Origin: Apteryx mantelli
Taxonomy: Eukaryota; Chordata; Aves; Apterygiformes; Apterygidae
Assembly: GCF_036417845.1 (NCBI RefSeq)
Contig: NC_090020.1
Span: 44,252,425-44,316,424, forward strand
Length of the DNA: 64,000 bases
Reading direction: 5' to 3'
Shown: one piece after another, positions 35,193 through 47,100 of the stretch
Layout: each line of letters starts with the position of its first letter
Numbering within the stretch: position 1 is the stretch's first letter
The notes under the pieces: generated by a model
The model's database searches: none
Told to the model about the DNA's origin: nothing
The model's input: only the letters and a program-made list of their open reading frames with translations
Position numbers and translations under genes: made by a program

Positions 35193-36045
35193 GAAAAACA
35201 GATCCAGAGAGGATCCCAAAAGATTGTCTAGTTCACCTTTCTGTCCAGGACAGGCTTAGCCATATATATACTAATCCTACCAGGTGATTTTCCAACCTGC
35301 TTTTAAATACATCCCACAAGGAAGACTAAAGTAAGGCCTTCTCAGATAACCTGTTGAAAAAGCCCTTCATACCACCAGCAAGTTTTGCTTAAATTATACG
35401 CCAAACATTTCTTCCTGTAAATTGTTTTTTGTCCTGTCTAGCTGGATATGAAGAGCAGATCCCTCTTTGCAGCACACCTATGTTCTTGAAGAGTTAGCAA
35501 TCCCCTCCATTTCCTCTATAACTTGAACAACTCCAATCCTTTCTCCCCACAGGTCCTGTTTTATAGACTTCTGATTATCCCTGCTCCTCTCCCTTTAGCT
35601 TTCCACAACTGGTCCACACCTTTCTGGAACTACAATACCCAAAACGCAGTATTCAAGCTACGCAGATGAATTAGTTTCTATCAGCACTACTCAACTTATA
35701 CTTTTCACATTATGTTTTCCTTTTTTCACAACACATGACACTGTTGACCTGTGCTCAGTCCAAGACCCAATACGATTCAGTTTCTTCTCTAAAGAGCTGC
35801 TGACTAGAGGTTCCCCACTCCATAATGGAGTGGATTCATTTTGCCTAAATTTCATACTTTGAATTTGTTTCTATTTGTACCTTAAATTTCATACAATATT
35901 TTGATTGTCAAGATGACTTGGAATTCTAATTCTTGTCTGCAAATTTGCAGTCTCTTACAGCTTGACTTCATCTACAAGTTTAATACTCTTTAATTGTAAT
36001 GATCTATCCCTCATTAAGAAAAATATTAAATAACATCAAGAAAAA
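35193..36045 (-). mobile_element. Ancient CR1 fragment, minus strand, RT to 3' end
   Basis: On the plus strand the text is the antisense of an old CR1. It starts with the 3' terminal region (AGATCCAGAGAGGATCC, GATTGTCTAGTTC, TGTCCAGGACAGGCTTAGCC). It continues through ATTTCTTCCTGTAAATTG and TGTCCTGTCTAG, then GACTTCTGATTATCCCTGCTCCTC, GTCCACACCTTTCTGG, and TTTCACAACACATGACACTGTTGACC. It ends near AAAAATATTAAATAACATC, the antisense of the LFNIFINDL motif. All landmarks are in the expected order over about 850 bases. It is 5'-truncated there. No open frame survives. Confidence 0.8.
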
Positions 36046-36062
36046 AACAAAATCAACAGAGC

Positions 36063-37353
36063 TTGTATGAAAGGACCTTATGTCTCACAGATCCACTAGA
36101 GTTCTCAGAAGGAATCCACCAGTGCATAAACAGGGCTGTTCCAGTTCATTTAATATATTTCAGTTTACAAAAACTTTGTCAAGTCCCCCACCAAACACTA
36201 AGAGACAAAAGGGAAGGTCCACTCATTCATAATAATTGTGTATAAGCTAAGAAAGAAAAGGTAGGAAATAAGGTGCATTTTCAGAAGAAAGGAAGGCTAC
36301 CCCTGGAGTCTGTGCCAAGATTTGTGCCAAGTTTGTGCTGTTTAACATATAAATATGATCCAAAACAGGAAATGTAAAAGCAAGATTGAACAGCAAGATC
36401 TACTGATGAAACAGCTTCTTCAGAATAACCAGAGCAGAAGGTAACTGAGAAGAGTTGAAAAAGGGTATCACTATCACTAATGGATTGACTAGTGATAAAA
36501 TGATGGGTGAAATTCTGCACCAATAAATGCAAAGTACTGCGCATGGGGAGCCATTATCTCTCAGGAAAGAACTTGAAGTCATTTTGGACAGTTCTATTTA
36601 AATGTAAGATCAGTACTTAGCAGCAGTCAAAAAGGCAACTAGAACATTAAGAAGTATTAGAAAAGAAATCGAGAACAGAAGAGAAAATATCATTGTGCCA
36701 CCATGCAAATCTTCAGCTCGGCTTCATCCGATTACTGTGCACAGTTCTCAAAAACATCAGAAAAGAGCTTCCTGTCAGAAGGCTCGCGTAGAGCTCCAAG
36801 AGCTACTGTGAAGGGTGGCACCAGCAACCAGTTACATAGTGGCTCCTGGAGGAAGGGAAGATAGATTAGGATCCTCAAGCCTAGAAGAGGAATAACTGAG
36901 GGAAAAAATGGTACATGAGTGGTATCAGAAAAGACAAACAGGGAATTATCGACTGTTTTGATTAACACAGAATTTGAGAGGCACCAAATGAAGTTTACAA
37001 GTAATGGCTGTAGAAAAACAAAAGGAAGTCCTTCTCCCCAGTGCACAATTAAATAGCAGAATTTGCTGCACAGGATATATCAGAGGAAAAATATATAAAC
37101 AGTTTTAGTGTGCCTACAGAAATTCATGAAAGAACCATCAAGAACTATCAAAACATGTAATTCAGATGCAAACTCCAGCTCAGGAAATCTTTAAGCTACA
37201 AAGTGCTAGAAAGGCACCCTTGGGAAAAAGTATCACTGGAAGCTTGCCCTGCTCATATAATCTTCTAATGCATCCTTTACTGGCAAGCATCAGAATAGGA
37301 CAGTGGACCAGGGGACCTCTAGTGTGACCAAGGACAGCTGTTCTTTGTTCTCG
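36063..37353 (+). mobile_element. Ancient CR1 fragment, plus strand, RT to 3' end
   Basis: This old CR1 copy runs in order on the plus strand. AAGGACCTTATGTCTCACAG is followed at 36145-36190 by the remnant of the YLDFQKAFDKVPH box (TTTAATATATTTCAGTTTAC, then AAAACTTTGTCAAGTCCCCCACC). Near 36330 is a GTGCTGTTTAACATATAAA remnant of the LFNIFIND motif. At 36505-36545 is TGAAATTCTGCACCAATAAATGC then AAAGTACTGCGCATGG. At 36630 is GCAGTCAAAAAGGCAAC. At 36980-37030 are GGCACCAAATGAAG and AAAACAAAAGGAAGTCCTTCTC. At 37250-37350 is a tail resembling the 3' end of old reptile-type CR1. Frameshifts and stops throughout. Confidence 0.82.
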
Positions 37354-39513
37354 TGAATCGCTTGTGAACAGATTTGCATTTGTTATTTATAGAACAGATA
37401 TTCACAGTTACCTGCTTCACAGTCCATGCCAACAGATTTCCTCCTATGGACTTTTGTAGCTCTTAGTGACACAAGACAGGTCATTAGGGTCATATACTGT
37501 CCAGACTGTAAAAATAGGGAAATACCAAAGCAAAAATAAAGAAGGAAAGAAAGAAAAACACAATGTTTTTTCCACATATTGCAGCATCTAATCACATGTC
37601 AATGTGAATATGAATTAGTTGCATGAAAACACACAATTCCCCAAATGTTAACACATCTCAAACCCCAATAAACAGGACTTTTCTAGAAAGGAAAGAAAAA
37701 GAAATCATAATTCTTGGTATTATTCTTATGACTTAGTTGGGGTTCCACAGAACAATACTCCTGTCAGTGCAGAATGCCAGGAGTGTCTTTTTTTAAGCAT
37801 AAATATAACCAATAAGCCAAGCCATGTATTACCAGTTAAAATGACAGTAATGACTGCCCCAAAGCCCAAATGAATTTCCCTTCACATGGTCGCATGTTCG
37901 TGTGTAACTCATCTTGCAAGTCTTGTTCTCTCTTCTTCTGGGTGATGGGAATCTGTGGCCTCCTTGATGGAATTTAGCTGTCCCTTCAGTTTTGCTACTA
38001 CTGCACTTCATATGAACAAAACAACAACAAGAGAAAACCTACAACACTGATCATGATCTGCAGAGAAGGAGCTGTCATAAGCAGACTGACCTGTACTTTG
38101 CATTTGGAGCAAACATTCACTGTTTTCCAGTCCTCACTCAACTTTTGTACGATGTTGCAGCAGTTGTGAAGTGAGATGCCTCTCATTACTACTACATCTG
38201 ATTCTTTACATCAGGAACAGATGCAGTCTCTTCGAAGTCCCTGCACAGATAAAGGAATGCATTAAAAGGAACCCATTTCTTTTATCTACCCTTAGGAGAA
38301 AGAGAGCAATGGAGAAAAGAAGCTCTTCTTTTATTTGTCAGTATCATGGGACAGGAGACACCTGAACTAACGAAAGTAACCTGATGTCAGTTGGCCTACT
38401 TAGAGGAGAGAATGACATGAAACAATTTCAACCAGCCACACCTCCTGTCTTCCACGCATTTGCCACATTAAAAGAACAGCTCCTGGGAGCAGGAAGAGAA
38501 ATTAAGCAACATGGGCTGTCTTAGAAGGGCTTTACACAGTGATTTCTTTTTTTGCTTTCTGAGTCACAGGGCACTGAGTAATACTGGGCTACTGCCTCTT
38601 GGATGTTCAATTCACCTGCAATAGGAAAGGTATGAGCCACAACAAATATCTGCACCAGCTAGGTGTGGAGTTACTGACCATGCCTACTTCCTTCTAACAT
38701 GCCATCAGGGTGAGCCCGTGGCTTTTGGAGCACGCTGAAATATCGCTCTCAACACACAAACATTGGTCTGAGTTGGGGCAGTTCACCACATACTTTAACT
38801 GAAAGTTGCCAGTGTAATGTTTAAACCGACATAGCATAAATGCAGCTGAGGTTTCATGATCACAGTAAGTCACCTAGAAATAGTCAGGACTGCAGCAAGA
38901 GGCTGCTAACAAACCCTTTTATTCACTTAATTTTGCTACATACATGCATTCTAGTCTCCCAGTCCACTATTTTTCTCATCCTGATTTGGTGTTACAAATT
39001 TCATCCTTAATTACACTGCACTGCTTCTGCCAGAGATGCCAGACACCAGGAAGATCTCCAGTAACTGAGGTCCATTCGAGGAGAACCCAAACAGCAGCTC
39101 CAGAGTCCCCTGCACACACAAAGCGTGAAGAGCCAGGTTACAAAGACTTTGTTCTGGGCAGGGTGCAAGCTTCAGAGCACCCAAATCTGGATAAGTGCTA
39201 TGTCCCCAGAGGAACATCAAATTTCAAAATAATCTGAATTACTGCATGGACTTTCAAGATCTTAGAATAGGTGACCTTTTAAACAGACAGCAGTTCACTG
39301 TCTTAGCTGTAGCTGAGCTGGCACACTGCTATAATTCTTTTAGAAATAGAGAGCAGCTAAAGAGTATTGAGGCTTGACTGGCTTCATGTTCAGTTAATGA
39401 TAAAGGCTGCTGGTTCATTAATCTTCCGGGTGACACAAACTCTACTGCTGCAGACCAGGCTGCCATTTAAAGGCCTTGGGCTCAATAGTCCTCTGGTGAG
39501 TACCTTCACTTAC
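37354..39513. other. Unique AT-rich DNA
   Basis: No gene, RNA gene or repeat is recognised. Open frames are below 100 codons and overlap on both strands. Confidence 0.6.
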
Positions 39514-39563
39514 CTTGGTGAACCTGAGGTGCCACAACCAAGGGCTGCAAATGAAAGCAAGGG
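39514..39563 (-). other. Candidate small minus-strand exon, tandem acceptors
   Basis: Read on the minus strand, a strong polypyrimidine tract (CTTTCTTCTCTTCATGTTCC) leads to TGCAG, then 50 bases, then a consensus donor CAAG|GTAAGTG. Inside, a second acceptor, CTTTCATTTGCAG, would shorten it to 31 bases (39514-39544). The splice signals are among the best in the window. Two reading frames are open but the segment is too short to prove coding, so a non-coding transcript is equally possible. Confidence 0.25.
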
Positions 39564-41600
39564 CTGCAGGAACATGAAGAGAAGAAAGCGGTGAAGATGG
39601 GGCCGAGGAGAGGAGGTGGAAGCTACCTCAGCAGGGAAGCCCGGCCTGAAGGAGGACAGGGCTCTTCTCACCAGCAGTGAGAAAGATCCAATGGGAAAAT
39701 CAACAGTAGAGTCATATAATCAAAGGCTGCTAAAGCAGCAGCGCAAGGCAGAGGCGCAGGACCAGGTTTTGCCAAGCTGCGCCTGGAGGACGCTCAGACA
39801 TCGGCTGTTCAGAGGGCAACGCCGGACCCAGCAGGCAGTCAGGCCAGCGCTAAGAGGAGAAGACCTCCTTTAGCCCTTGACAGCTGTTTGCCCATTTTTT
39901 CTAGTATCAAACCATGCTTGAGGAGGATGCAGCCCAGGGGAGGAGGGAAGGAAGGCACAATAAGGAGATAGGGATGAGAAAACTAAGAGGCAGGCAATGG
40001 CAGCAGTCACTTGTACTAAGGTTTGCCATGTGTTTTTGTATTAGATTTGTAATATTTCCATCAGACTACAAGCCCCAAGGCTCAGCACAAAATACATCAG
40101 CAGGCAGTTTGTAGACATAGAAGGGATTACCAGATACAACTGCTTTTTGAGATTGGGCTTGTTTCCAGGTACCTCAATGATTATTTTCAGGTCTGTTAAT
40201 GACTTCAGTTGAATTTCTGGTCTAGTTTCAGCAGTAGCAGCCCAAACCCCCATCTCAATCTCAGAAGCACAAAAATATCTCCAAGTTACATTACAACAGC
40301 CCAGCTCAGGGACTGTTTATTTGCACTTGAATCTTCTACATGCAAGGAAACTTAGGTTTAATGGGCCTTAATCGAATACAGACTATCAGTGTAGGGTAAA
40401 GTAGCATGATCTGCTGAAACGTCTGAGCCACTGTCTATCTCAGGAACAGTATAAGTGGTTTCACCTTGTCAGGTCTTATCATAGTAAGGAAAAGCTACTG
40501 AACGCTAAAGAAATATTCTTGACTTACGCTTTTATCTTGCCTATTTGTTGTGCTCTCTGTCTCTCATCTGCCATCATCTTTAATGTGCCTTTTAAAGCTC
40601 AGTATTTAAAGATCTCCTACTTTCTTCAACACTTGCGTGCTTGACTAACATTTCTACCCATAATAGTGTATTGCCATTTGCTTCTGACAGCAGATACCAG
40701 CATGAAAGGGATATTCCACTCTCAAGGAACCGGATCACAAGATAAAACTGAACAACCCATGGTTGAAGTCAAAACAGATTTCCATAAGCTGCATTTTAAC
40801 CAGTAATATTCTCAACTAGAAATGCAATTTGAAAACTTAGCATGTATGCATATGGCAAATTTGCAGTTCTACTAATATACAGGTATATGTGGTACATATC
40901 TTACCTTGAAAAGGAACTTATTGCAAAGTTAAAGTACACATTAAAAAGCATTTTTCTTGAGAAATGAGCACTGTCTCCCATGATTGCACTATATGGCAGG
41001 CACCATTCCATTCTGAAGATTAGGGAGTTTTCAACAACTCTGAAGAAGTTTAACAACTTTAAGAAAGTTCCACCTTTTGCCAGTTCCAAAAGCACCTTAA
41101 GAAAACAGTACTTCAGCCTTCATGCTGACTTCACTTTTTTTTTAGTTGCATGCTCTTGTATCACTGCTGACTCCAGAGGTGACTGACAGCTCACAGAGAC
41201 CAAACCTTTTTTTTTCCCCCTTGAAAAAGAAAACAAAAAGAAAGGAAACAAATGTACAAGAAATTAAAATTCAGAGTCAGCCCTTTGAAAGTCTGATTCT
41301 TTAGTAAAGTCTAAGTACCATCTGTAACCCTTTTGTTTCTAATATATACTGTTGTTGCTGAGGGATTTTTTTGTTCCTGTTTGCCATTAGAATTTATAAT
41401 CACAATGCAGAGACAAATTTATTATGTGCTGTGATGTATTAGTAGAGGTTGCCCTTAAGATCTCATTGGCTTAGATAACATCACCTCAAGATTTACACAG
41501 TCTTCCTTATACATTGCATAGAGAATACAGAAAAGGAGAAGATATTATTTATAGTCCAGTAACCAAAGGTCCTTGGAGCTGTACAGTCGTACAAAGCAAC
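39564..41600. other. Non-coding DNA with a GC-rich start
   Basis: At 39.59-39.87 kb the DNA is GC-rich and carries an 85-codon plus-strand frame (39616-39873) that begins at GTG and is rich in arginine and glutamine. It has no known motif and probably reflects composition. The remainder is AT-rich unique DNA. Confidence 0.5.
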
Positions 41601-44120
41601 CCCACCTCAGCAGTCTGGATCCTGAAAAGACAAAATGCAAGCGACTGCTGGGGGGAAAAGCCAACAAAAGCAGGAACCGTTCAAATAAAGCGAGCGGAGC
41701 AACAACAGGCATAGCATCTGCTGCTGCTGGTGTTAAATATAGCCCAGGGCAAGCTAATGTAACAGCAAAATCTAACAAAATCGACACCAACTAAAGTTTA
41801 GAAAATGCATGCAGGAAAGGGGGGAGGGAAGCAGAGGGGGGAAGACAAAATGTCCTGAGACGAACAGAAAAGGCAGCTTTTGTGCCCCCACGGCCCCAGG
41901 CTGTCTCTGTCCCTGCTCCCTCTCGCAGGGTGACTCCCAGCCACGTGCCAAAACCAGGATTTGCCGCTGTGAGGGGCAGCTCCGAGTGGCCCTTCTTCCC
42001 CCCAGTTCCCAGGGCAATGTTATCGAAGCTAAAAAACAGATTTAAGGGTCGCCTCTTGCCTCAGCATCACAACCACAAACAGCAACGACTGGCTGGGGGC
42101 AACGGGACCCTCAGCACCAACAGCACAGAGGGAGGCAAAGCCACCCGTGTCTCACAGGGACCGGAGGGGCTGGATTTGGGCTAAACCCATAAATACCCTT
42201 GGCAGAGGATATTTGGGACTGGCTCCTTATTAAAAAGTATCCCACAGCTTCTGTCTCTCTCATGAGTAATACCACACCTGGCAGACAGGTATGGAACTTA
42301 ACAGGAGAGCGAGCACACGGGGGCAGAGTACAGGCAGGGGAACGGAGGGATTTCTTCCTTGCTCAGACACACGTTTGCTCTACGACCACAGTCAGCACCA
42401 CTCTTCTGTTGCGTTTCATTTAACCTCTCCATAAAAGAGGGAGAGTTGCAGGCACAGCCTGCCGCATGGACAAGCTAATCTGCTTATTATTTTTAAAGCT
42501 GAGTGGGCAGAAGGCAATATCAAACTCCAGGGTGTATATTATATGAACTAATTCAGTAGTTCTCCAATAACTGTCTTACTAGAAGAATTTCTGTGCTGGA
42601 GCAATGTTGCTAGCAATTTGCAGTTCCCCCAGAATATATTTATATGGAAACTGAATCCTTGCCTTAAATCATTGTCAAGAAGAAACAAAATATACATTTA
42701 CTGGAGCAAATGCATGTAAAAACTGGAACAAATTAAAATAATAGCTATGTACAAACAAGGACTTTAAACAACTTGCAGTATCACTTCTTGCACAGAAGCA
42801 GCTGGAGCTGCATAACCTTGAATCTGTATTTGTACATAGCAACAGAAGTGAATTTGACAGTCAGTTCTAAGTATTTACATTCTGTGCTATCAGCTTTTTA
42901 AACATAAATGCCTCAATTTTACCACTCATCTTGTATAAAAGTAGCCTAGAAAAGATGGAAATCTGTTTTCTGAACCTCTTTGCCCTTGACCAGCAGTGGA
43001 GAGCTGGAGCACAGATAGTCTCTCAAGGACGGACATTAGAGTTTACCAAGAGGGGGAAACGGAGGAGAAGGAAACACTCCCTGTTCTCCTTCTAACCCCT
43101 GCACTTACTGGTGGACAGTCCGACCCTTTTGGTAGCTTGTCTCTGCAGTGAGGACCAAGATCGCCGCCCTCCTTTCCAGAGCAGGCCCTCTGCTATCATG
43201 TGTCACAGCTGCTTTCAACCACTGTACTGGGCTGTGGTCACCTGGAGGGCTGAGTACCATTCCTGCTGGGTGTGGGAAAGGCAAGGAAGAAGAGCAATTC
43301 ATTGCTCTAAATTCACTGGACTGCTAGGCTCACTTCAAATGGAAAATTTTCAAGGATGTGCAGTCAGAAGGATGCTGTTTCGCAGCCCTGAGTGGTGCAC
43401 GAGAGCATTGCAGGTGCAGGGCAGAGCCCACAAGCACGGGAAGCCGCAGAACAGAGCGGCTGCTCCCGCTGCGGCCTCCCACACCCTTCCCTGCTGCCTG
43501 GGGCTGCCCTGGCCTTTCTGCCCACCCAGAAAACATCAGTCCGGGATTGGGATTTCCCCCCCTTCAAGTCACAGGAAAACGCAAGGTTTCTTGTGTTTGC
43601 AACCAAACTGAGCTTAAATCCTCCCACCCAACATGCACTTGCAAACCAGCCTTTGGAAGGGTTTCCAAGCGGGCCGTTGCTCCGGTTACAAATGAAATGA
43701 GCATGCCTTCCACGCCAGTCCTCTGCCGAGCCCCGCTCCGGGGACAGCGCACCAAAACTGCCTGCAGCACCCTGAAACCGTCTGCCTGGGGCCGTCCCAG
43801 CAGTGTACTGATCCACCAAAAGTCAGACTGAAAAGAGGGCTTCCCCACACCGCCTGCTTTTGGTCCTATTTGATCCTATTTGGCTTCTTTTGTCCTATTG
43901 CGATTCTCTGTGTGTCACAGAGTCGGTTCTAACGCAGGAAGAAGGATGCCCATCTTCACGCAAGGAGGATGGAGGCTGTCGCTAGACTGCAGGGCTCGCC
44001 AAAATTGCACAGTTCACACTTGGGTTTTAAGAATTGAAATCCCGTAGCATGAAACTCAACAAAATATTGCCCCTCTCCCCCTCTGCCAAACTGGCAAATT
44101 GCATGTAGGCTATGCAGAAC
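41601..44120. other. GC-richer region, no gene recognised
   Basis: This stretch is richer in G and C than most of the window, especially 41.81-42.18 kb and 43.10-43.83 kb. At 43.36-43.83 kb, open frames of 94 to 166 codons overlap in several frames on both strands. That pattern comes from base composition rather than one selected protein. No TATA box, CpG island of promoter quality or RNA family is recognised. It could be a regulatory or exonic region of a non-coding transcript, or a decayed repeat. Confidence 0.5.
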
Positions 44121-44121
44121 C

Positions 44122-44151
44122 GGGGGGGGGGGGGGGGGGGTGAGGGGGGGG
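44122..44151. repeat. Long guanine homopolymer
   Basis: Nineteen guanines (44122-44140), then TGA, then eight guanines (44144-44151). It is directly visible. It can form a G-quadruplex, and run length here may be uncertain because homopolymers are error-prone in sequencing. Confidence 0.95.
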
Positions 44152-47100
44152 TTGGTTTGCCTCTTTTTAAACATGCTAACAGCAACTGTTACAGAGAGAA
44201 AATACTTTGGGGGGAACAATGGCTATAAAAAAAGCTCATGGTACCAAGTCAGATGAGAGAGGCTACTTATGATTTTGTTTCTCTTATTGTTAGCACAAAT
44301 TAAAACTGCCAAACCTACATTTTTCCCTCTAACTAGGGGAAAAAGCCCCAAGTAACTGGAGTCTGGAACCTCGCACAAACCTCTTAGATCCCCTGTGGAT
44401 TTCTTGATAGAAAAAACAGGGTAAAAATTATGTTAACTCCCCCCGATGGCGTCAAGAACAAACCTATTGTTAAAAATACAAGCAGCAGACTGGGGATCTC
44501 CCCAGTCAGCAGCATGTGTCTTCCAGGCGAGAGGAAAACTCCCCGTAAGGCAGACAGGGAGTCTGAATTATTAAAGCTGAAGGAATAATCTACTCAGACT
44601 GATCAGAGTGGGGCTCTCACGAGGGCTGGTGGGGTTTTTCCACTGGCAGGCAGACTACAGCGTACATGAGCTGCATTTAAAACAAGCACCATCGTATTTC
44701 CATGTTGCTTTCTCAAGCAGAATTTCTACTGCCTCAAGTATTTTCCAAAAAAACAAAAACAACAGCAGAACACCCTACTGTTAGAGATGATCAAAAAAAT
44801 CAAATGAGAAAATGGAATTAGATCCTCCTGAGAATATAATGTAATTTCCCCACCACTTCACTGTTTCCACAGGAGGAATTCTTTTTAATTATAAATAATT
44901 GCACCTAGGAGTGTGTAATGCAGCAAAATGAAAATCTATGGGCACAGGGTTTCCCAGGCAACCTCTTATCAATGGCCTGTTTCTAGGTGATACCATTCTC
45001 TACCCTATAAAACCTTGAACAGCCTCATCTGTCACAAACCAAAGGGGGGGGAGGGGAAGAGAAGCAGAGGGAATCTCCCTAACAAGGGATTCATTCAAAT
45101 ATATGAATGCTCTACAATTATTTTGATTCCTAGGACTGATTTTTTTGAGCTATTGGCTTGTAAATGCTTGTTGTAGAGCAGCACATTTGAGCATGAAAGG
45201 AATTTATTATCCTCAAAACTATTTTTGGTCTCCTACAGAAAATTTTTTACATTTAAAAAAAAAGTTTCCTGGCATGCCTGTGGAATATTTCTGGCTGATT
45301 TTGTAAATCAGTTGTGTCACTCACGTTTAGTGTGACTTTCACCTCCTGAGGTTTCACAAGAGGAAATGCCAATCCTGCTGCTGATTCCGTTATAAAATCA
45401 AATCACTTGAATTGGAAACTGCCTTGAAGAGCCAGGCATCAGGAAAAAAAACAATGCTGAATACTGCAAATCTTTTCTCTCCATATCAGTTGCTTTGTTT
45501 CTAAATTTTGCAGGATGGAGAGCACAGAAAGATGCTTGGGGCTGTGCTCTTGCACGCCAGCTCCACATTGTGTTACTAGAGCAGGCTGGAAGCTGTGCAG
45601 GAGCTGAAAGCATATGTTTTAGGTAAGCATTTATGTGTCACCAAGGTGCCTCCTTATGTTGAGAAAACAAATTAAAAGCCTTCAGTTGCTAAACCTAAAG
45701 GCTTTTCAGGTAGTTCAAACACTGCAGGTGATGAGCTTCCCCTCCTTGCTCTCAAACAACTTGCAATGAAAATTCTCTTGCAAATGTTTTCAGCAACCGC
45801 ATTGCCCCCTCTTCTTGCCTGCCAGCTCCGCTCCCTTTCCATGCCCCTTTCCTCTTCTGTATGTGCACCTACGTGAAAGACCAGCATCTGGATCAGTCCT
45901 ATCGAGGCAGGAAAAGGGGATGAGCCTGTAAATCTAATAACAAAGCAATCACTAAGAGATCACAAGCATATTGCAGGAGCCATCTTCCAACCATCAGCCC
46001 GCTGTGCTAACCACTCGAGGTCCTCTGTTGCAAGGAGAAGGAAAAACACGTTGTCTTTTTTCCCCTTGTGAATTCTGTTCCCCTGCTACAACTAAGAAAA
46101 CCTACCCAATATCTCCCAGCACACGCACAGAGGGAAACAGATCCTTTGTTGTCCTTTACTGTCACCTCAATATGGCAAAACAGTGGTAGCCTATCATTTT
46201 GTGCACCCTGCTTCTAGATTCTTCCCTAATGTAATTTAGATTGGAGTTACAGTAAAACATGGGGCCCAGAACCTGCAGATCACTAATAATTAGCAAAGAG
46301 GTAAAGAATAAAAACTGATGCCAATAAAATGAAAAGGTCAAAGCTGACTCCTTATTTTGAATACTAAACAGATAAGCACTGCCTGGATACGTTCAAATGC
46401 ACTTCCATGGTTTTGCTGCAGCTTCATTCCAAGTTTTACAGTAAGGTCACAAAGTTAAAATACTGGAGAGAAAGAAAACTTCAGCTAGCTTTGGTAACAG
46501 TACTAACAGATAAACAGCAAGAACAAAGCTTTACAGTCTTCGATGATGGTTTACAAAAAACTTACTGAGGTAGAGTTTTTTGAGACTAACAAAATAATAC
46601 CTATTAAGAATTACTTAAAATTTACAAAAAAGATTGCTTTTATTTTGTATCCAGATCAAATCATATGATGCAATTTAGTCCAAATATTGTATTCTTTTTT
46701 GGCTATAAGTAAACATCAGAACACGTATAGATAGCAGCAGATGCTTTGCGACTAAATCGGAACAGAAGACAAAGAAAATCCATTTGGTCTTATCTACAAG
46801 AGCTGGAGGGGATTAGCCAGCATTGTTATTTCATAAAAGTTATCCTAGAACATTTAATCCACTTCACAAAGCTAACTGATCCAGCCTCTGATCAGTTTTT
46901 ATTCCAGAGCAGTGCATCTGGATGGAAAAGCATGCTGGAAGAACTGTTTCAGTGTTGCTTATTCTACAATGGTTGGCTGGCCAACGTGTCATGGAGGTAA
47001 AGCTCCAGACAAAAAAGAGAGAGCGTACAGTAGGAACGATTGTAATCTCTTCAATATGATGTGTACTACAGAGCAGAACCATTTTCAATGGGAAAACATT

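Noticed and set aside
35193-37353. Twin-priming inversion of a single CR1
   Set aside because: Both the minus-strand and plus-strand pieces cover the same RT-to-3' part, so they cannot be two halves of one inverted copy. Separate insertions are simpler.
43111-43848. Overlapping open frames of 94-166 codons on both strands
   Set aside because: They overlap in several frames in GC-rich DNA and none has a recognisable domain or signal. Base composition explains them.
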